Below, in pieces: positions 35,409 through 47,007 of a stretch of DNA of 64,000 bases. The notes beneath the pieces were generated by a model, which searched no databases, had not been told where the DNA came from, and saw only the letters and a program-made list of their open reading frames with translations. How positions within the stretch are numbered: position 1 is the first letter of the stretch; every line of letters starts with the position of its first letter. A program made the translations under genes and the position numbers. Source of the stretch: Ottelia alismoides (Eukaryota; Streptophyta; Magnoliopsida; Alismatales; Hydrocharitaceae). Location: positions 124,001-188,000 of the forward strand of contig JAZKJV010003280.1 in assembly GCA_037367405.1 (NCBI GenBank), given 5' to 3'.

Positions 35409-35693
35409 GAGTACCTTTTATTGCTGTTTGCTTTAAGAACACCTTGGAACCTCCATTGGAACCATCATTCCAGGCAAGAAATTGGTGCCGTCGAGGGAAG
35501 TTGCTTGTTTAAAAGCCATAGAACGTCGCCTGAAGGTAGAGGGAGTTGGTTCTTGGAACCTCCATTGGAACCATCGTTCCAAGGACGTTCTTAAAGCAAA
35601 CAGCAATGGAGGTTCCAAAATCCTCAGCCAACTCCTTGGAACCATCATTCCAGACGAGGGAAGTTCTAGGGAGAACGTCCCTGAAGGTACTAT
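35409..35693. repeat. Foldback element, about 285 bp
   Basis: The outer ends AGTACCTT and AAGGTACT are inverse. Inside, GCTGTTTGCTTTAAGAAC (35424-35441) reappears as its complement at 35588-35605, and CTTGGAACCTCCATTGGAA occurs in direct and inverse copies. The result is a set of nested inverted repeats. No host target duplication is certain. Overlapping short frames on both strands are by-products of the symmetry. Confidence 0.75.
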
Positions 35694-37180
35694 TTTTAGC
35701 CCCCTCTTGCTATTGTAATCATACCATTTTTAGACCTATGGTTTTGGACATCATGTGAGACAGTTGGATGATAGTTTTTGTCACATGTGTCGTGTTGAGT
35801 CGGTTTTGTTCCGTATCATGACACACTCTTAGTATTCATGGGATATCCAGATATAGAAAAAAATGAAATTTATATCTTTGTAACGAGGATAATAAGGGAA
35901 ACATATCTATATGATTAAATTTATAATCTAGAACAAATTTTGGGGCAAGTCTGCTCATTGTCAAAAAATGATATCAACCATGGGCGATCAATGATGCCAA
36001 TTGGCTAATAGTTTAGGGTTGATTGACGACGTCAGTTGATGTCATCGATCAGGGCTGATGGATCATTTATGTTAAGATAGATTGATCATCCCTGACCTGT
36101 TGGACCTAGGTCATGGTTTCAAATGGATTTTTGAATTCTAAAAATGATAGGCATGCATAAGATTTTATGAGATGCAATAAATAAATGTAAATATGTATCT
36201 AATGTATAATAAAACGATCAAGGGATATGGCTAGTAAATGAATGAAAAAATATCATGCGATGAACCTCCTGAGATGATTTGTTTCCCACAATGAATCATT
36301 TCATGACAACGTGAGTAGCTGGGGCGATGTAATGGTTGAATGCGATGATTTGCAGGCATAATGCTTTACTTCCATCAAAGGGGATGTGAAAGTAAACGTG
36401 ATGATGCACACTTAATGCCTAATGATCCTCGATATGCACACACTTCGATATATATTAAAATACTTAGATATATGTGTAAATATGTATGTGGATTAGTAAA
36501 TATGTATATCGATTAATGAAACAAATGAAAATGTTGGGAACTCAGTTAGGATGCTCGCACTTTAAAATACATGCCTACGGGAGCATTCCAACCCTAAGAT
36601 ATCAAGTATCTTAGAGTAATAGCGTAAGCTACCACATGGGTTAAGACTGTAGACTTCCCATGATAGTAAAACTAATTAATTAAATGGACATCATGAGAGA
36701 TTAAGTGTCAATGTTCCACATGACCAACCGATTAGGTTGTGTATGACCTTAAAAAATGATGATTTGACTTGAATTATATAAGTTCAGTCTGGACGATAAT
36801 TAAGTGTAACAGATTGAGAATCCGATGAATATAAATGTGAGATCCATAAGGATAAATATAGGTCAAATGACATGTAATGACATGATATGAGATGTATGGC
36901 GATCAATTGTTAAGTGAGGTAATACCACATGCTTCGAAGTTATCCCAATTCCAAACACGGTGACCTGAGGCCGATCAAAATATTTATGATATGCCATAAA
37001 TTAATGATGGTCTTCATGGATAGAAAATCCTAGTATGATAAGTAATAAATGTGAAATTCCTAGATAGATTTAAATGACAGTAAGATTCAAAATAATATTA
37101 TGAATGATTATTTGCATATGTGTTACATTTAGAGAAGTTAGTAGACCTGAGAGTGGCGTGCACCTCTCCTGTCCATTTTA
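35694..37180. other. Unassigned AT-rich DNA
   Basis: About 1.5 kb with no supported gene and no element ends that I recognise. It could include the right end of LTR A. Confidence 0.5.
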
Positions 37181-37680
37181 TACATATGTTGACATCCCTG
37201 TCCGTTTCTATTTTAAAATGGATACAAATATAGATATCATTTTGATATCTACCAACGTCTCCGTATATCCATTTTCGTATATAAATATTGTTATGGATTT
37301 ATTTTTAACTCATAGGTAACATCATTTTCTACCTTCTTTTGCCATATTTGGTATAAATTTTATCACATTTAGTATATTTATACGATATGTACTCCATCCA
37401 ATACATGTATATTTAAGCTAATCTATAGAGTATTTCTAATATTATGTGTATGCAATCGTTATCCATTTTACATCCGTATCTATTTTTTTAAAGGATATGG
37501 TAACATATTTTATATCTGTCAAAATCGCATGTATCCGCATCCATATTCGTATTTAAAAAAAAGATAAGGATATGGTAGGCATACTTTTATATCCATCAAA
37601 ATCGTCTCTATTCGCATCTGTATTCATATAAAAAAGGATAAGTGGTAATACCTATATGCATTTTTGTTTGCATCCCTAAG
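37181..37680. repeat. Remnant with hAT-like subterminal repeats
   Basis: The words GGATATGGTA, ATATC(C/T)(A/G)TCAAAATCG and (C/T)CGCAT(C/G)(C/T)(A/G)TATTC form two tandem units of about 75 bp (37490-37640), and related words occur near 37195-37280. The right edge, TTTGCATCCCTAAG, resembles hAT ends of the TAGGGATG type in reverse. No left partner or 8-bp duplication was found. Confidence 0.4.
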
Positions 37681-37787
37681 TACTACGGGTACTATCGATT
37701 TGTTTTGTGTCCCCAACATTGCACTCATAGAAAGACTTAAGTGTACCCTATGACGTCCGATTTGGTTGTGGTGCGCTCGCTTCTGGG

Positions 37788-39626
37788 TAGGGCTGTGCAT
37801 GGTTTATGGGTTAGACGGGTATACGTTCCGATCCATACGGGTCGACCCTAAACCCGTGGGTATCCTACAAACCATTTTGGATCGGGTACCCGACCCTATT
37901 TGATCCATGACTTACGGAGTTCCGACCCTATGATCTATGGATACCCACGGGTCGATCTATTTCATTGCCCCTCCAACTCGGATAATGTCCATGGATTGAC
38001 GGATCCCATTGCTCCTCTAACGTGGTCGTTATCCAAGGGTTTGGCAATCTTGTTTCGCCTACTTCTAGGGTGGAGCATTTGGCTCGCCCCAACCCAACCT
38101 GAGAAAGCCATCATTTTTTCCGAGCTGTGGGTCGGGATGAGGCCTGCATAATTTTGAAGTTCGAGAGTCAGCTCAAGACCCGTAGGTTCGGACCCAGGCT
38201 CGGGGCGGGCTAGAGCCGTCTCCAAGCAGACTATTTATTTGCAAGTTGCATGAATTAAATCACAGTACTTGCTTGAATTAAATTTCTTTTTGATCTGCTG
38301 CAAGACAATCTCGTCGATCCGAAACTTATTCTTTTTAAAATATTGACACACATTCCTTCAGCCTCTTTGTTATCTTTGCTTTTCTACACATCATTTTATG
38401 CGGATTGCAATCTGTAAAAATACTAATGCTATTATTATATTGAGGTATGGGGGCACGGATGGGGTCGGTACAACTCGAGGTTTCTACGGGTTCAAGCTGG
38501 CTCCGGCTCGAATGTCTTATTTAAAATAAATGCGGGCTCGAGTCCAACCTAAATAGACATCGGGTTCGAGTCGGATCCAGGTTTTTACGGGTCGGGTCAA
38601 GGTTGGGTTCGAGGTGGCTCGGTCCAATGTTCCATCCTACCGAGCTTTGAAATTGCTTGTGATTGAGATCGCTATTTGGAATCGAGATAACAAAAATGTA
38701 TGAATCGAGATTGAGATTGTTGGATGACTTCAAGAGAAGAGGTTTCTAGATGTTTTTTTTAATCGAAATAACAGATTTATTTTTTTATATGAAAAAATAA
38801 TTAATAAGGAAACTTAAAAAACTATATTGAATACCATATGATGAAACATACATCCATTTAAAAATTCTAGATGTATGTCATCAATGAGATGAATTAAAAA
38901 AATCTCCAACATAATTTAAATAAACGTCAAGTTCGTAAGGTTTATGACCTCAAATTTCGTCAAAATTCGACGGAATTTTGATTTCGACAAGTGTTGAAAT
39001 TCGACTGAAATGGTTGATATGTTAATGCGGTGTGTGGTCGATAAAAGAAATGTTCATAGAAATGACCAAAATTTTGGTCAAAATTCCGCCGAAATCTCGT
39101 TTGGGTTGAGCTAATCTATTGTGATTGAAATCGATAATTTGGGTCATGTGATATTCCAATTAGATTGGACTTTAATTCGGTCCATCAACACATCAACAAT
39201 TATTTATTTATCAATTATCGATCATTCAAAATTTAAAGATAAACATATTATATTTGCTTTGAAAAATCAAAAGCATATATCGAAGTCGGTTTCCTCTCTT
39301 TTTAAATTTTATGTCCGTCGTGATCTTTTCAACCAAAAGACGTGTGAATATATAAGCAATGTCAGTGCATGATACATTTATCATGGATTTATGAGCGTTG
39401 ATTTGGGCTTAAAAATTCCTAAGTTAGACTCTTCCACATCTCAAGCATATCACTGATTGATGTGTTTTAGTGATCTGCGGGTACCCGCGGGTAACCGAGA
39501 CTCATTGAGTATCCGTTAGTACGGTTACCCGTTGGAGTGGGTCGGATCGACCCGTCAACCCGGTAATAATGGATCGGGATGGATCATGGTTGAACGGATC
39601 GGGTATCCAATCCATGCACACCCCTA
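37788..39626. mobile_element. Non-autonomous hAT transposon, 1839 bp
   Basis: Left end TAGGGCTGTGCATGG and right end (complement) TAGGGGTGTGCATGG form a 15-bp terminal inverted repeat with one mismatch. The perfect 8-bp target duplication CTTCTGGG is at 37780-37787 and 39627-39634, as expected for hAT. Subterminal regions are rich in CGGGTACCCG-like words. No transposase frame is present. Confidence 0.93.
38066..38639. mobile_element. Possible second hAT-like element nested in the first
   Basis: TAGGGTGGAGCATTTGG on the left and TAGGATGGAACATTGGAC (complement) on the right are inverse ends, and both inner flanks hold CCCAACC and GGCTCG words. The 8-bp flanks, CCTACTTC and CCGAGCTT, do not match, so insertion as a unit is not proven. 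Confidence 0.4.
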
Positions 39627-39634
39627 CTTCTGGG

Positions 39635-40199
39635 TATTTTGCTTTATAGTGGGTGAGATGGGGTAAATGTGTTGAAGTTCAAATTAGTAATTTTCTTTGC
39701 TTGAGTTGGTTTCTCCAATTTGTTGTATATAACTGTTGAGAATATGTATTATGATAGGAACTCAAGCAATTACCTCATGGAATGCCTTGTCAATTATCAA
39801 TTGTTGTACCTTTTCACAATTTGATCGAAGAAGATGCCATTTTTTTCCAAAGAGATAAAGCTGCAAGGCAGCCATAAATATGTTGTTACCACAATTTGCT
39901 ATTCCGCATTTAAACTTAAACGAGTTTAGATCTTTCCAGTTATTTAATTGATATTTGGAGTTGAGAGTTGTATTGTTAGCCCTAATAAGCCAGAACAAGT
40001 TCTCTGATTTCTCACTTCTGGGAGCATCTCGTGACGTGAAAACCACACTCAGCCCACTTTCCTCTGCTAGTCCCCTATCGTCCGCTCTTCTTCGCATCTC
40101 GTGTATGTCTTCCTTGTGCTTCCGATGGCCTCCAAATAATGAAAAATAGGATAAGGAATTCTTCCCATAACTTATATTGCCCACCAACAGACCCCTTTG
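39635..40199. other. Region upstream of the copia element, partly LTR-derived
   Basis: Bases 39961-39986 are identical to bases 3-28 of the copia 3' LTR (TTGAGAGTTGTATTG onward), and 39734 starts TGTTGAGAATATG, a copia-like LTR start. The rest is unassigned. A minus-strand frame of 141 residues (39762-40187) has no domain that I recognise and includes the LTR piece. Confidence 0.45.
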
Positions 40200-40319
40200 G
40201 TTGAGAGTTGATACTTGAACTCACTGATTGTAGTGCTTTCGTGTAACCCTAACCCTAGGACTCCATTCATATAAAGAGCCATAATGTCTTCTTTCTCAAA
40301 ATGAAATATAGTCATAACA
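40200..40319 (+). repeat. Copia 5' LTR, damaged
   Basis: The right two thirds (GTGTAACCCTAACCCTAGG through GTCATAACA) match the 3' LTR. The left part is altered and a separate 26-bp LTR piece lies at 39961, which suggests a deletion or insertion. Confidence 0.7.
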
Positions 40320-40326
40320 CTATACT

Positions 40327-40338
40327 TGGTATTAGAGC
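40327..40338 (+). other. Copia primer-binding site, initiator tRNA-Met
   Basis: TGGTATTAGAGC differs by one C-to-T change from the common plant site TGGTATCAGAGC. It begins seven bases after the LTR end. Confidence 0.85.
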
Positions 40339-40339
40339 A

Positions 40340-40860
40340 GGTTCCACTCCATTGCCCTCTCCCCCACCTCGCCCCGACCAACAAATCCCCCCCTCCCCCC
40401 AACCCACAGGCCACCCTCCAGCAAACCCCATCGTGTCTCCCTCTAGCAACCCCCCTTCCTCGTAACTGCCATCTAGCGAAGCCCGCCCCCTCCTGTCCTC
40501 CAGCAAACACCCCGTAACTGCCATCCCATCCAAAGTTGCCATCCAGCGAAGGCCCCCCGGGCCCTAGCCCTCCTGCCGCTGCCCCAACCGAAGCCCCCTA
40601 CTGAATCCACCCTCCTCTCTACTAATAGCCTCTGCCCATGCCTCACCTCCGCCCCCACCACCCTTGTCCCAAACCTCTTTTCAACTACACATTTGGTTTG
40701 CTCGATTTCTGGTCACCACTACATCGATATCTTACTACCACCATCCAGCCTCTGCTAATATGATGTGATCAAGTTCCTTATTGTTTATATTCATATCCTT
40801 CTTCAACAGGTCTGCTACTATAATTTGAGATTTCTCAATCCGAAGTGACGTCTAAGGGAT
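40340..40860 (+). other. Copia leader, pyrimidine-rich
   Basis: Between primer site and gag; the first 340 bases are strongly C-rich (runs of CCCC at 40370-40470). No protein is called. Confidence 0.5.
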
Positions 40861-41643
40861 ATGATGGAGGTAGCAACTGATTACCCTCATTTGACTCGAT
40901 CCCCAAGTTAGACGAGACCAATTATCCCAAATTGTATTGTATGTTCCTCATGATCATACATGGATACAAGAAGAAAAATATTTTGTTGGAGCCAGGATCT
41001 ACTAAAAAGATAGGAAAGTACATCACTGGGTCAAAAGATGAAGGAATAGTCAGTTCTTGAATCATAGTAAGCGGTATCGACAGGAGTGCAGATGAGCTGG
41101 TATACTAGAACACCACAATTGACATGTGGACCTCTATTCATGCCACATATGGTCAGGAGAAGAATTCAAGCAGAATGTATCAGACGTATTTTGACATGCT
41201 CAATATGAAGCAAGCAGGACATCCGCTAGCTGAGTACTTTTCTCTCTTAAAATCCTTGTTTGAATGATATAATGCATGCATTACAGGGTGCACCAACCCC
41301 AAAGAGAAGGAGCATCGCTAGAATATGATGTCTTGGTATTTCTCGAGGGACTTGATCCAGGCTACGCTGCAGCTCGCAATTAAATGATCACTACTACGGT
41401 TCTTCCCACTATTTAGGAGGCTTATAGTACCTTCAGTCATCTTGCCATCCCCACTTCTCGCACTACTATGGAGGTACAGGGATAGATCTCTGTATTGGTT
41501 ATCCCATTCAGTTGTGGGGGTCGTGGCTCCTTCCGTGGTTGGGGTCGTGGTCGCTTCGGAGTGAGATGAGATCGCAACACCATTCAAGTGTACCTATTGT
41601 CATAAGTATGGATACATAGAGGTTGTTTGCTACACAAAATCAG
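40861..41643 (+). pseudogene. Copia gag with CCHC zinc knuckle
   Basis: Broken frames follow copia Gag: LDETNYPKLYCMFLMIIHG near 40905, then the WTSIHATYGQEKNSSRMY helix and AGHPLAEYFSLLKSLFE near 41130-41265. A zinc knuckle at 41589-41633 reads CTYCHKYGYIEVVC; the usual His of the CCHC pattern is Tyr, by one C-to-T change. Several stops interrupt the frame. Confidence 0.8.
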
Positions 41644-41651
41644 GTTATTCA

Positions 41652-42137
41652 ATGCCTCTTGCTCATAGTGATACTGAGGGAGAAGTCCCTTCTATTGAAG
41701 TTCCTCGATGGGACTTCGAAGATCTGATGCGGTGTCTTGACATGCTCCATCCGAGCGAATCTTCCCACTCTATCTCGAATGATAATCAGGAAATTACTGG
41801 CGTTGCTCATACAGGTCTCTTTATTGCTTCCAAAAGTAAATTTGCAAAATCAAAGTGGTTGATTTATACAGGTGCATCCACTCACTTATGTGGGGAACAT
41901 AGCCTCATACATCAGATGCGTAAAGTCTCGTCGGGACGCACTGTTCAAGTTGCTAATGGTAGATTTTCTCCTATAAAAGGAAAAGGAGACGTTCACCTCA
42001 CTCATAACATCAGGCTCAATGATGTTCTATTTGTTCCAAAATTTCCCATCAGTCTACTTTCTATAAGTCATATTTGCAAGGAACTCAACTGCAGGCAATA
42101 TTTGATGCAGTTTCTTGTATTTTTCAGGACATATTGA
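41652..42137 (+). pseudogene. Copia aspartic protease, catalytic Asp lost
   Basis: The open frame contains SKWLIYTGASTHLCGEHSL, the copia protease active-site region, which normally reads W-(I/L)-x-D-(S/T)-G-A-(S/T). Residue 72 is Tyr in place of Asp, so the enzyme would be dead. It continues with VQVANGRFSPIKGKGDV and LNDVLFVPKFPISLLSIS, the standard end of this domain before the GAG-pre-integrase region. Confidence 0.85.
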
Positions 42138-42237
42138 ATGGGAGGACAATTGGTATGGGCTGTGAAGAAGGGGTGTCTACCATCTTATGCAGTCTTCTAG
42201 GATTGTAGCTTACTCTGTGTTGTTTTTTAGCAGCCTC

Positions 42238-42960
42238 TGATGCCCTCTGGCACCAATGTTTAGGTCACCCATCCCTACAGAAGCTTTGATGTGTTCTTCC
42301 CTAGCTTCCTCCCACTACCAGCTTAGTGTGTGAGGTCTGCCAACTGGAGAATCATCACATGAGTTCCTTTATGCCATCAAGGAATATCCATTCTAGTGGT
42401 CTTTTTGAGATTGTTCATCTAGATGTTTTGGGACCTAGCTGATATCCTGGTCATCTGGGAAACTGTTGTAATCCATCATAATAGATGATTTTTCTTGTGT
42501 GTTATGGACCTTGTTAATGAAAAACAAGTGCGATGTTCTTTCCATTATTACTTGCTTTATAGATGAGATAAAAAATCAGTTTGATACATCTATCAAGATT
42601 CTTAGGTCTAATAATGCTATGGAGTTTCTTTATTATGACATGCAATCAATCTTTTCCACAAATGGGATTGCACACCATACTACTTATGTTCATACTTCTC
42701 AACAGAACGACGTGGATGAGTGTAAGAATAACATATCCTTAATATTGCACATACACTCTTGATTGACTATCATGTTCCCTCTACATATTGAGGTGATGTT
42801 GTTCTTACTGTTACTTATATTGTAAATCGAATGCCTTCCACCACCATTGATGAGCAGGTTCCTATTGAAGTTCTTTTTCCAGGAAAGGTTGTGTTTCATG
42901 TCCTTTCTTCAGATTTATAGCGTTTGTTCATATACTTGGTCCTAGAAGGGACAAGCTCGC
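42238..42960 (+). pseudogene. Copia GAG-pre-integrase and integrase remnant
   Basis: The HHCC zinc-binding module is visible as ALWHQCLGHPS and then CEVCQLENHH about 30 residues later. Downstream, broken frames follow the integrase core (FEIVHLDVLGPS near 42409, and DEIKNQFDTSIKILRSNNAMEF near 42562) and the segment AHHTTYVHTSQQND. Stops and frameshifts are frequent. Confidence 0.75.
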
Positions 42961-43499
42961 GACAAGAGCAGTCAAATATGTTTTCCTAGGATATGCCAGA
43001 AATTTTAAGGGTATAGAAGTTGCGACCCTCACTGTCAAAAGAACTACATCAGTATGGATGTCACTTTCTTTGATTCTCTTCTATATTACTCCAATTCCGG
43101 CTCTCATGTTCCTCCACCACCTACATACACCACTCCACTTCTTGTCCCTATTCCACGTGATGATTTCTACATGAGTATTTCTACACAGGGACTCCCCCTT
43201 CTGAGCTAGTACCATCTCCTCAGGTGTGTCCTTCGACTGAGGCTTTACAGACTAACAATCTTGTAATATCTAAGGATACAAACACATGTACTACCGACGG
43301 CTCCGTAAATGTTAATGTAGATCAACCAATTTTCCTAAGGAAGTGGACAAGGCAATGTCCATATCGATATAATAGGAAATATCCAATCTCAGCTACGGTG
43401 TCCTTTTTTGGATTTGGCTCCTCATGTAGGCAATTTGCTGAAGCAATCTCTGATGTAGTTATGCCTCAGACACATATCGAGGCCCTTTGAGATTCCCAA

Positions 43500-44270
43500 T
43501 GATGCTTAGAAATGGAGGAAGAAATGGCTGCATTGATCTTCTGCAACACATGGTCACTTGTAGAACCACCTGGCAATGTCAGGATAGTAGGGTCAAAATG
43601 GATTTTCATAGTGAATTACACTCAAGATGGCTCAATTTCTTGCTACATGGCACGCCTAGTCGTGAAGGGGTTCACCCAGACATATGGAGTTGACTTCTTT
43701 GACACTTTCTCTCTGGTGGCTCATCTATCCACTATAGGAATTCTAATGACAGTTGAGGTACAACTTGATTGGCCATTACACCAGCTTGATGTGAAGAATG
43801 CATTTCTGTATTTCAACCTTCAGGAAACTATATACATGCAACAACCTCAGGGATTTGAGGCTCAAGGGGAAGGTCAGAAGGTGTGCCTTTTACGTAAGAC
43901 CACTTATGGACTCAAACAAAGCCCTCACGCTTGGTTTCAGAAATTGTTAGAAGTACTAGAGAATATGGGGCTAATCTGATCTTCGACAGATCATTCTTTA
44001 TTCACAAGAAAGAATGGAAGAGGAATAGTGGCAGTGCTTATCTATGTGGACGATATCATCCTCACAGGAGATGACTCTGATGGTATTTTAGAAGTTGAGA
44101 AGAATCTAGAAGAATAATTTGTGATCAAAGACTTAGGGCTACTACAATACTTTCTGAGGATTGAAATTTCTAGGTCTAAGCGAGGACTAGTCATGTCACA
44201 ACAAAAGTATGCAACTGATCTACTTCAAAAAACATGAAAGCTAGGATCAAAGTCTGCACAAATACCTATG
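43500..44270 (+). pseudogene. Copia reverse transcriptase (RVT_2)
   Basis: The 156-residue frame 43512-43979 is the best preserved part: MEEEMAALIFCNTWSLVEPP, GSKWIFIVNYTQDGSIS, RLVVKGFTQTYGVDFFDTFS, LDWPLHQLDVKNAFLYF and TTYGLKQSPHAWFQK. After a stop and a frame change the catalytic box LIYVDDIILTGDD is at 44038-44076. The order and spacing match RVT_2 of plant copia elements. Confidence 0.92.
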
Positions 44271-44935
44271 GATCCTAAGGGTCACATCTACAAGACAAGA
44301 GAGATTGAAGACACTGGTCGATATGTGCATCTTGTGGGAAAATTTTTCTATCTTACCATCACTCAACCAGACATATTCCTAGCCATTGGGAAATTAGGAC
44401 AGTTTATGGATGCTCCCACTACAACTCACTTCTCTGCATGCATATTATTTTAAGGTACATCAAGTCTTCTCCTAGGAAAGGTCTACTCTTGACCCAAGGC
44501 AACAACTTAGATCTTATGGCTTATTAAGATGCAGATTATGGAGGATGCATGATAGACATAAAATCTACTATAGTTTTCTGCACTTACTTAGCAGCAAACT
44601 TTATAACGTGGAGTAGCAAGAAACAACAAGTGGTGCCACACTCAAGTGCTGAGAGTGAATATAGAGCCATGTCTCATGCTATTATAGAACTAGTATGGAT
44701 CTGATTCATATTCACAGATCTTCATGTCACTTCTAGCAATACCATGGAATTTAAATGCGGCAACTATGCAGCAATGCATATAGTCAACAACCCTATGTTC
44801 CACGAACGCACCAAACATGTAGAAGTTGATTGCCACTACACTCGAGATCTGATATAGAGAGGGTTGCATCATACTCACAACATACCATCTACTGAGCAGA
44901 CTGCATATATGTTCACTAAGCCACTCGTGTATAAG
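44271..44935 (+). pseudogene. Copia connection and RNase H domain
   Basis: Follows the reverse transcriptase with GRYVHLVGKFFYLTITQPDI, then, after breaks, SSKKQQVVPHSSAESEYRAM, the RNase H segment typical of copia, and MFTKPLVYK near the end. Several stops are present. Confidence 0.85.
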
Positions 44936-44987
44936 TAATTCAAGAAATGTTGCAACAAGATGAGCTTGATTTATATATATGCTCCAT

Positions 44988-45000
44988 CTTGAAGGGGAGT
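44988..45000 (+). other. Copia polypurine tract
   Basis: TTGAAGGGGAGT immediately before the TGTTGAGAG start of the 3' LTR. Confidence 0.85.
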
Positions 45001-45147
45001 TGTTGAGAGTTGTATTGTTAGCCCTAATTGTAGGACTATTCTGGATCACTATCTAGGAGTCATCCTCCGTGTAACCCTAACCTTAGGACTTCATTTATAT
45101 AAGGAGCCCTAAGGTTTTCTTTCTCAATCAGAAATATAGTCATAACA
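45001..45147 (+). repeat. Copia 3' LTR (147 bp)
   Basis: Starts TGTTGAGAGTTG and ends GTCATAACA. It contains TTTATATAAGGAGCCC, a TATA-like signal, near 45095. Confidence 0.88.
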
Positions 45148-45552
45148 CTCTATTGACTATGTTGTCGAGATTAATATTCTCAAGTTTCCAGAGATTGAGT
45201 GGGGTATATGTGGATGGCATAAAAATATATTGTTCCATGGTAGAAGACAACCATACTCCACTGGAGAAAAGGCTTAAAAGAGTCGATTATACTATTATAT
45301 CCTATCGTTCCAAGTATTTAGATCTTTTTATTACTATTATCGATGAAAATCAAAGCTCATCTTTACATGCATACCTTACTTTCAATGTCCTAATAGCTAG
45401 TGATGTTGGATCGAAGATTAGCTTTGTGTCAATGTATCTAAGGGACAAGAATGATTAGGATTAGGTCCTCGGTTCGTAATTTAGGAAAACTAGCCCTAGC
45501 AACTTGTTGAGTTCGGGCCCAAATGGACCCATTGACACCCCACTCAAAATGC
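45148..45552. other. Spacer with LTR-like words
   Basis: Unassigned. The stretch 45500-45560 (GGGCCCAAATGGACCC, CACCCCACTCAAAATGC) resembles a motif seen in many plant LTRs. A 101-residue frame at 45153-45458 has no recognised domain. Confidence 0.4.
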
Positions 45553-46180
45553 TTAAGCTAAAGTTGTCAAGCAGTAATCCTCACAACTTATAACCCACAC
45601 CCAAACTTTGTGAGTTTTAGATGCGGGACTATCTTTGGGGGTTGCAGTGTTACAAAGATCCTCCTTAACCCTATCCAAATGAAGGAGCCAATAGTTGGTG
45701 AATGCTGAAATGAGAGATTTGAGGATCTTCTTACCTTGATCCAGTTCGGAAATCTTTATGTTGAGATTCTGAAGGTTGTTGATAATCACAAAGAATAATG
45801 TATACATTTCCTTGATGGTTCTCCAAATTCCATCTTAAACAACGCATATCTTTCTTGTTGGAGGCTTCCATGTATCTCTTTCAACTTGGTATTACCTTCA
45901 TACATCATGCTATGTTTGTTCCATATCCCATATACAATCTTACATGTAGAAATACAATTGCACTCTTCCTTGGTGATAGGGCAGAAGATTGCATTCATAG
46001 ACCATGAGTGGTAAGTAGCTCTATTATTGTCGGTGCCTGACATGGGTATACCTTCCGTAATTTTGAGCTTAGTATACTTGGACTCTATGATGCTCCAAAC
46101 ATCTATGTCTATTGATTCAAAAAAGATTTGTTTTCTAACCTTCCAGCAGTTGTAGTTAGTCCGATCAAAATAAAGAGTTA
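45553..46180 (-). pseudogene. Second copia gag, minus strand (UBN2 type)
   Basis: Read on the minus strand: FDRTNYNCWKVRKQIFF near 46170, ATYHSWSMNAIFCPITKEE, then CKIVYGIWNKHSMMYEGNT with the following KLKEI segment, FKMEFGEPSRKC, and after a frameshift LDQGKKILKSLISAF. This is the helical Gag fold of Tork/SIRE-like copia elements. It is broken by at least one frameshift near 45800 and has no pol attached. The repeat to its right may be its leader and LTR. Confidence 0.8.
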
Positions 46181-47007
46181 TTTAGCAACATGATGAGAGT
46201 TTAATTAAAGAAATCAAGCTAATAAAATGGATATTGCAACCTCAAAATATTGTATTAAAATATTAAAATTATAACTTAGAACAACGACAAGTCATGTCGA
46301 ACCTCAGGGATGCACAAAATAATTCAACCATTAACAAGGTTTAACTTTTATTTTTTATTCAGGCAGGGGAAGGCATGAAAAAAAATCCAAAAAGAATGCA
46401 AGAGGTAGAGAGCTCAAATATAGTCCATGCAAGCATGCAACACAAGACAACTATTCCTTTTTCCTCGTCTACTATACAATCAAAATTTCGACAACTCAAA
46501 TGGCCAAGCAATTTCTGAGCTAAACGATCAGAGCCTTAATAACTAACCCTTACTTGGTAAGTGATTGACCCCCAATTCAACAGAGGCTAAATAGCGTAAT
46601 TCTAGTAGATAAAATTACAAAACACTCCATCTTTCTAGTCTTTCAATCAAGAAACAACGAAGATGAATGTCACAACACAAGAATGAGAGGCATTCCAGTC
46701 AGAATATTTCATGCATGTCAATCAAACATTCATTCAAAATTAAACTAGCGTATTATTTCTTCTACCCTTCAGTGATAAATTCTTGTCAACATAATGATTC
46801 TCACTAATGTAGAAACATGAAGAAGGGTAGCTACAAATTTGCATATTCAAAAGAAGAGGTTGAAGAAAAATCAACCCAAAGTTTGCATACCCTCATTAAA
46901 TTCCTTATCCCCATGGCCTTAGCTCAACTAATAATCTAATACTTGTATCAAAACAACTCCATGGTTCCAACGTAAGTGCTGCTCAACATATGTTAAAACT
47001 TAAGAAG

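Larger units (their letters stand above)
40200..45147 (+). mobile_element. Ty1/copia retrotransposon, degenerate
   Basis: Order of parts: damaged 5' LTR, initiator tRNA-Met primer site, C-rich leader, gag, protease, integrase, reverse transcriptase, RNase H, polypurine tract, 3' LTR. This is the copia order (integrase before reverse transcriptase). Many stops and frameshifts make it inactive. No matching 5-bp target duplication could be found; CTCTA follows the 3' LTR. Confidence 0.9.

Noticed and set aside
35409..35693. A microRNA gene
   Set aside because: The hairpin has several competing direct and inverted repeats instead of a single stem, and no small-RNA evidence is available; it is kept as a foldback repeat only.
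39762..40187. A 141-residue minus-strand frame as a host gene
   Set aside because: It includes a piece of copia LTR read backwards and has no recognisable domain.
40340..40690. C-rich stretch as a CpG island of a host promoter
   Set aside because: It follows a tRNA primer site directly and is the leader of the copia element.
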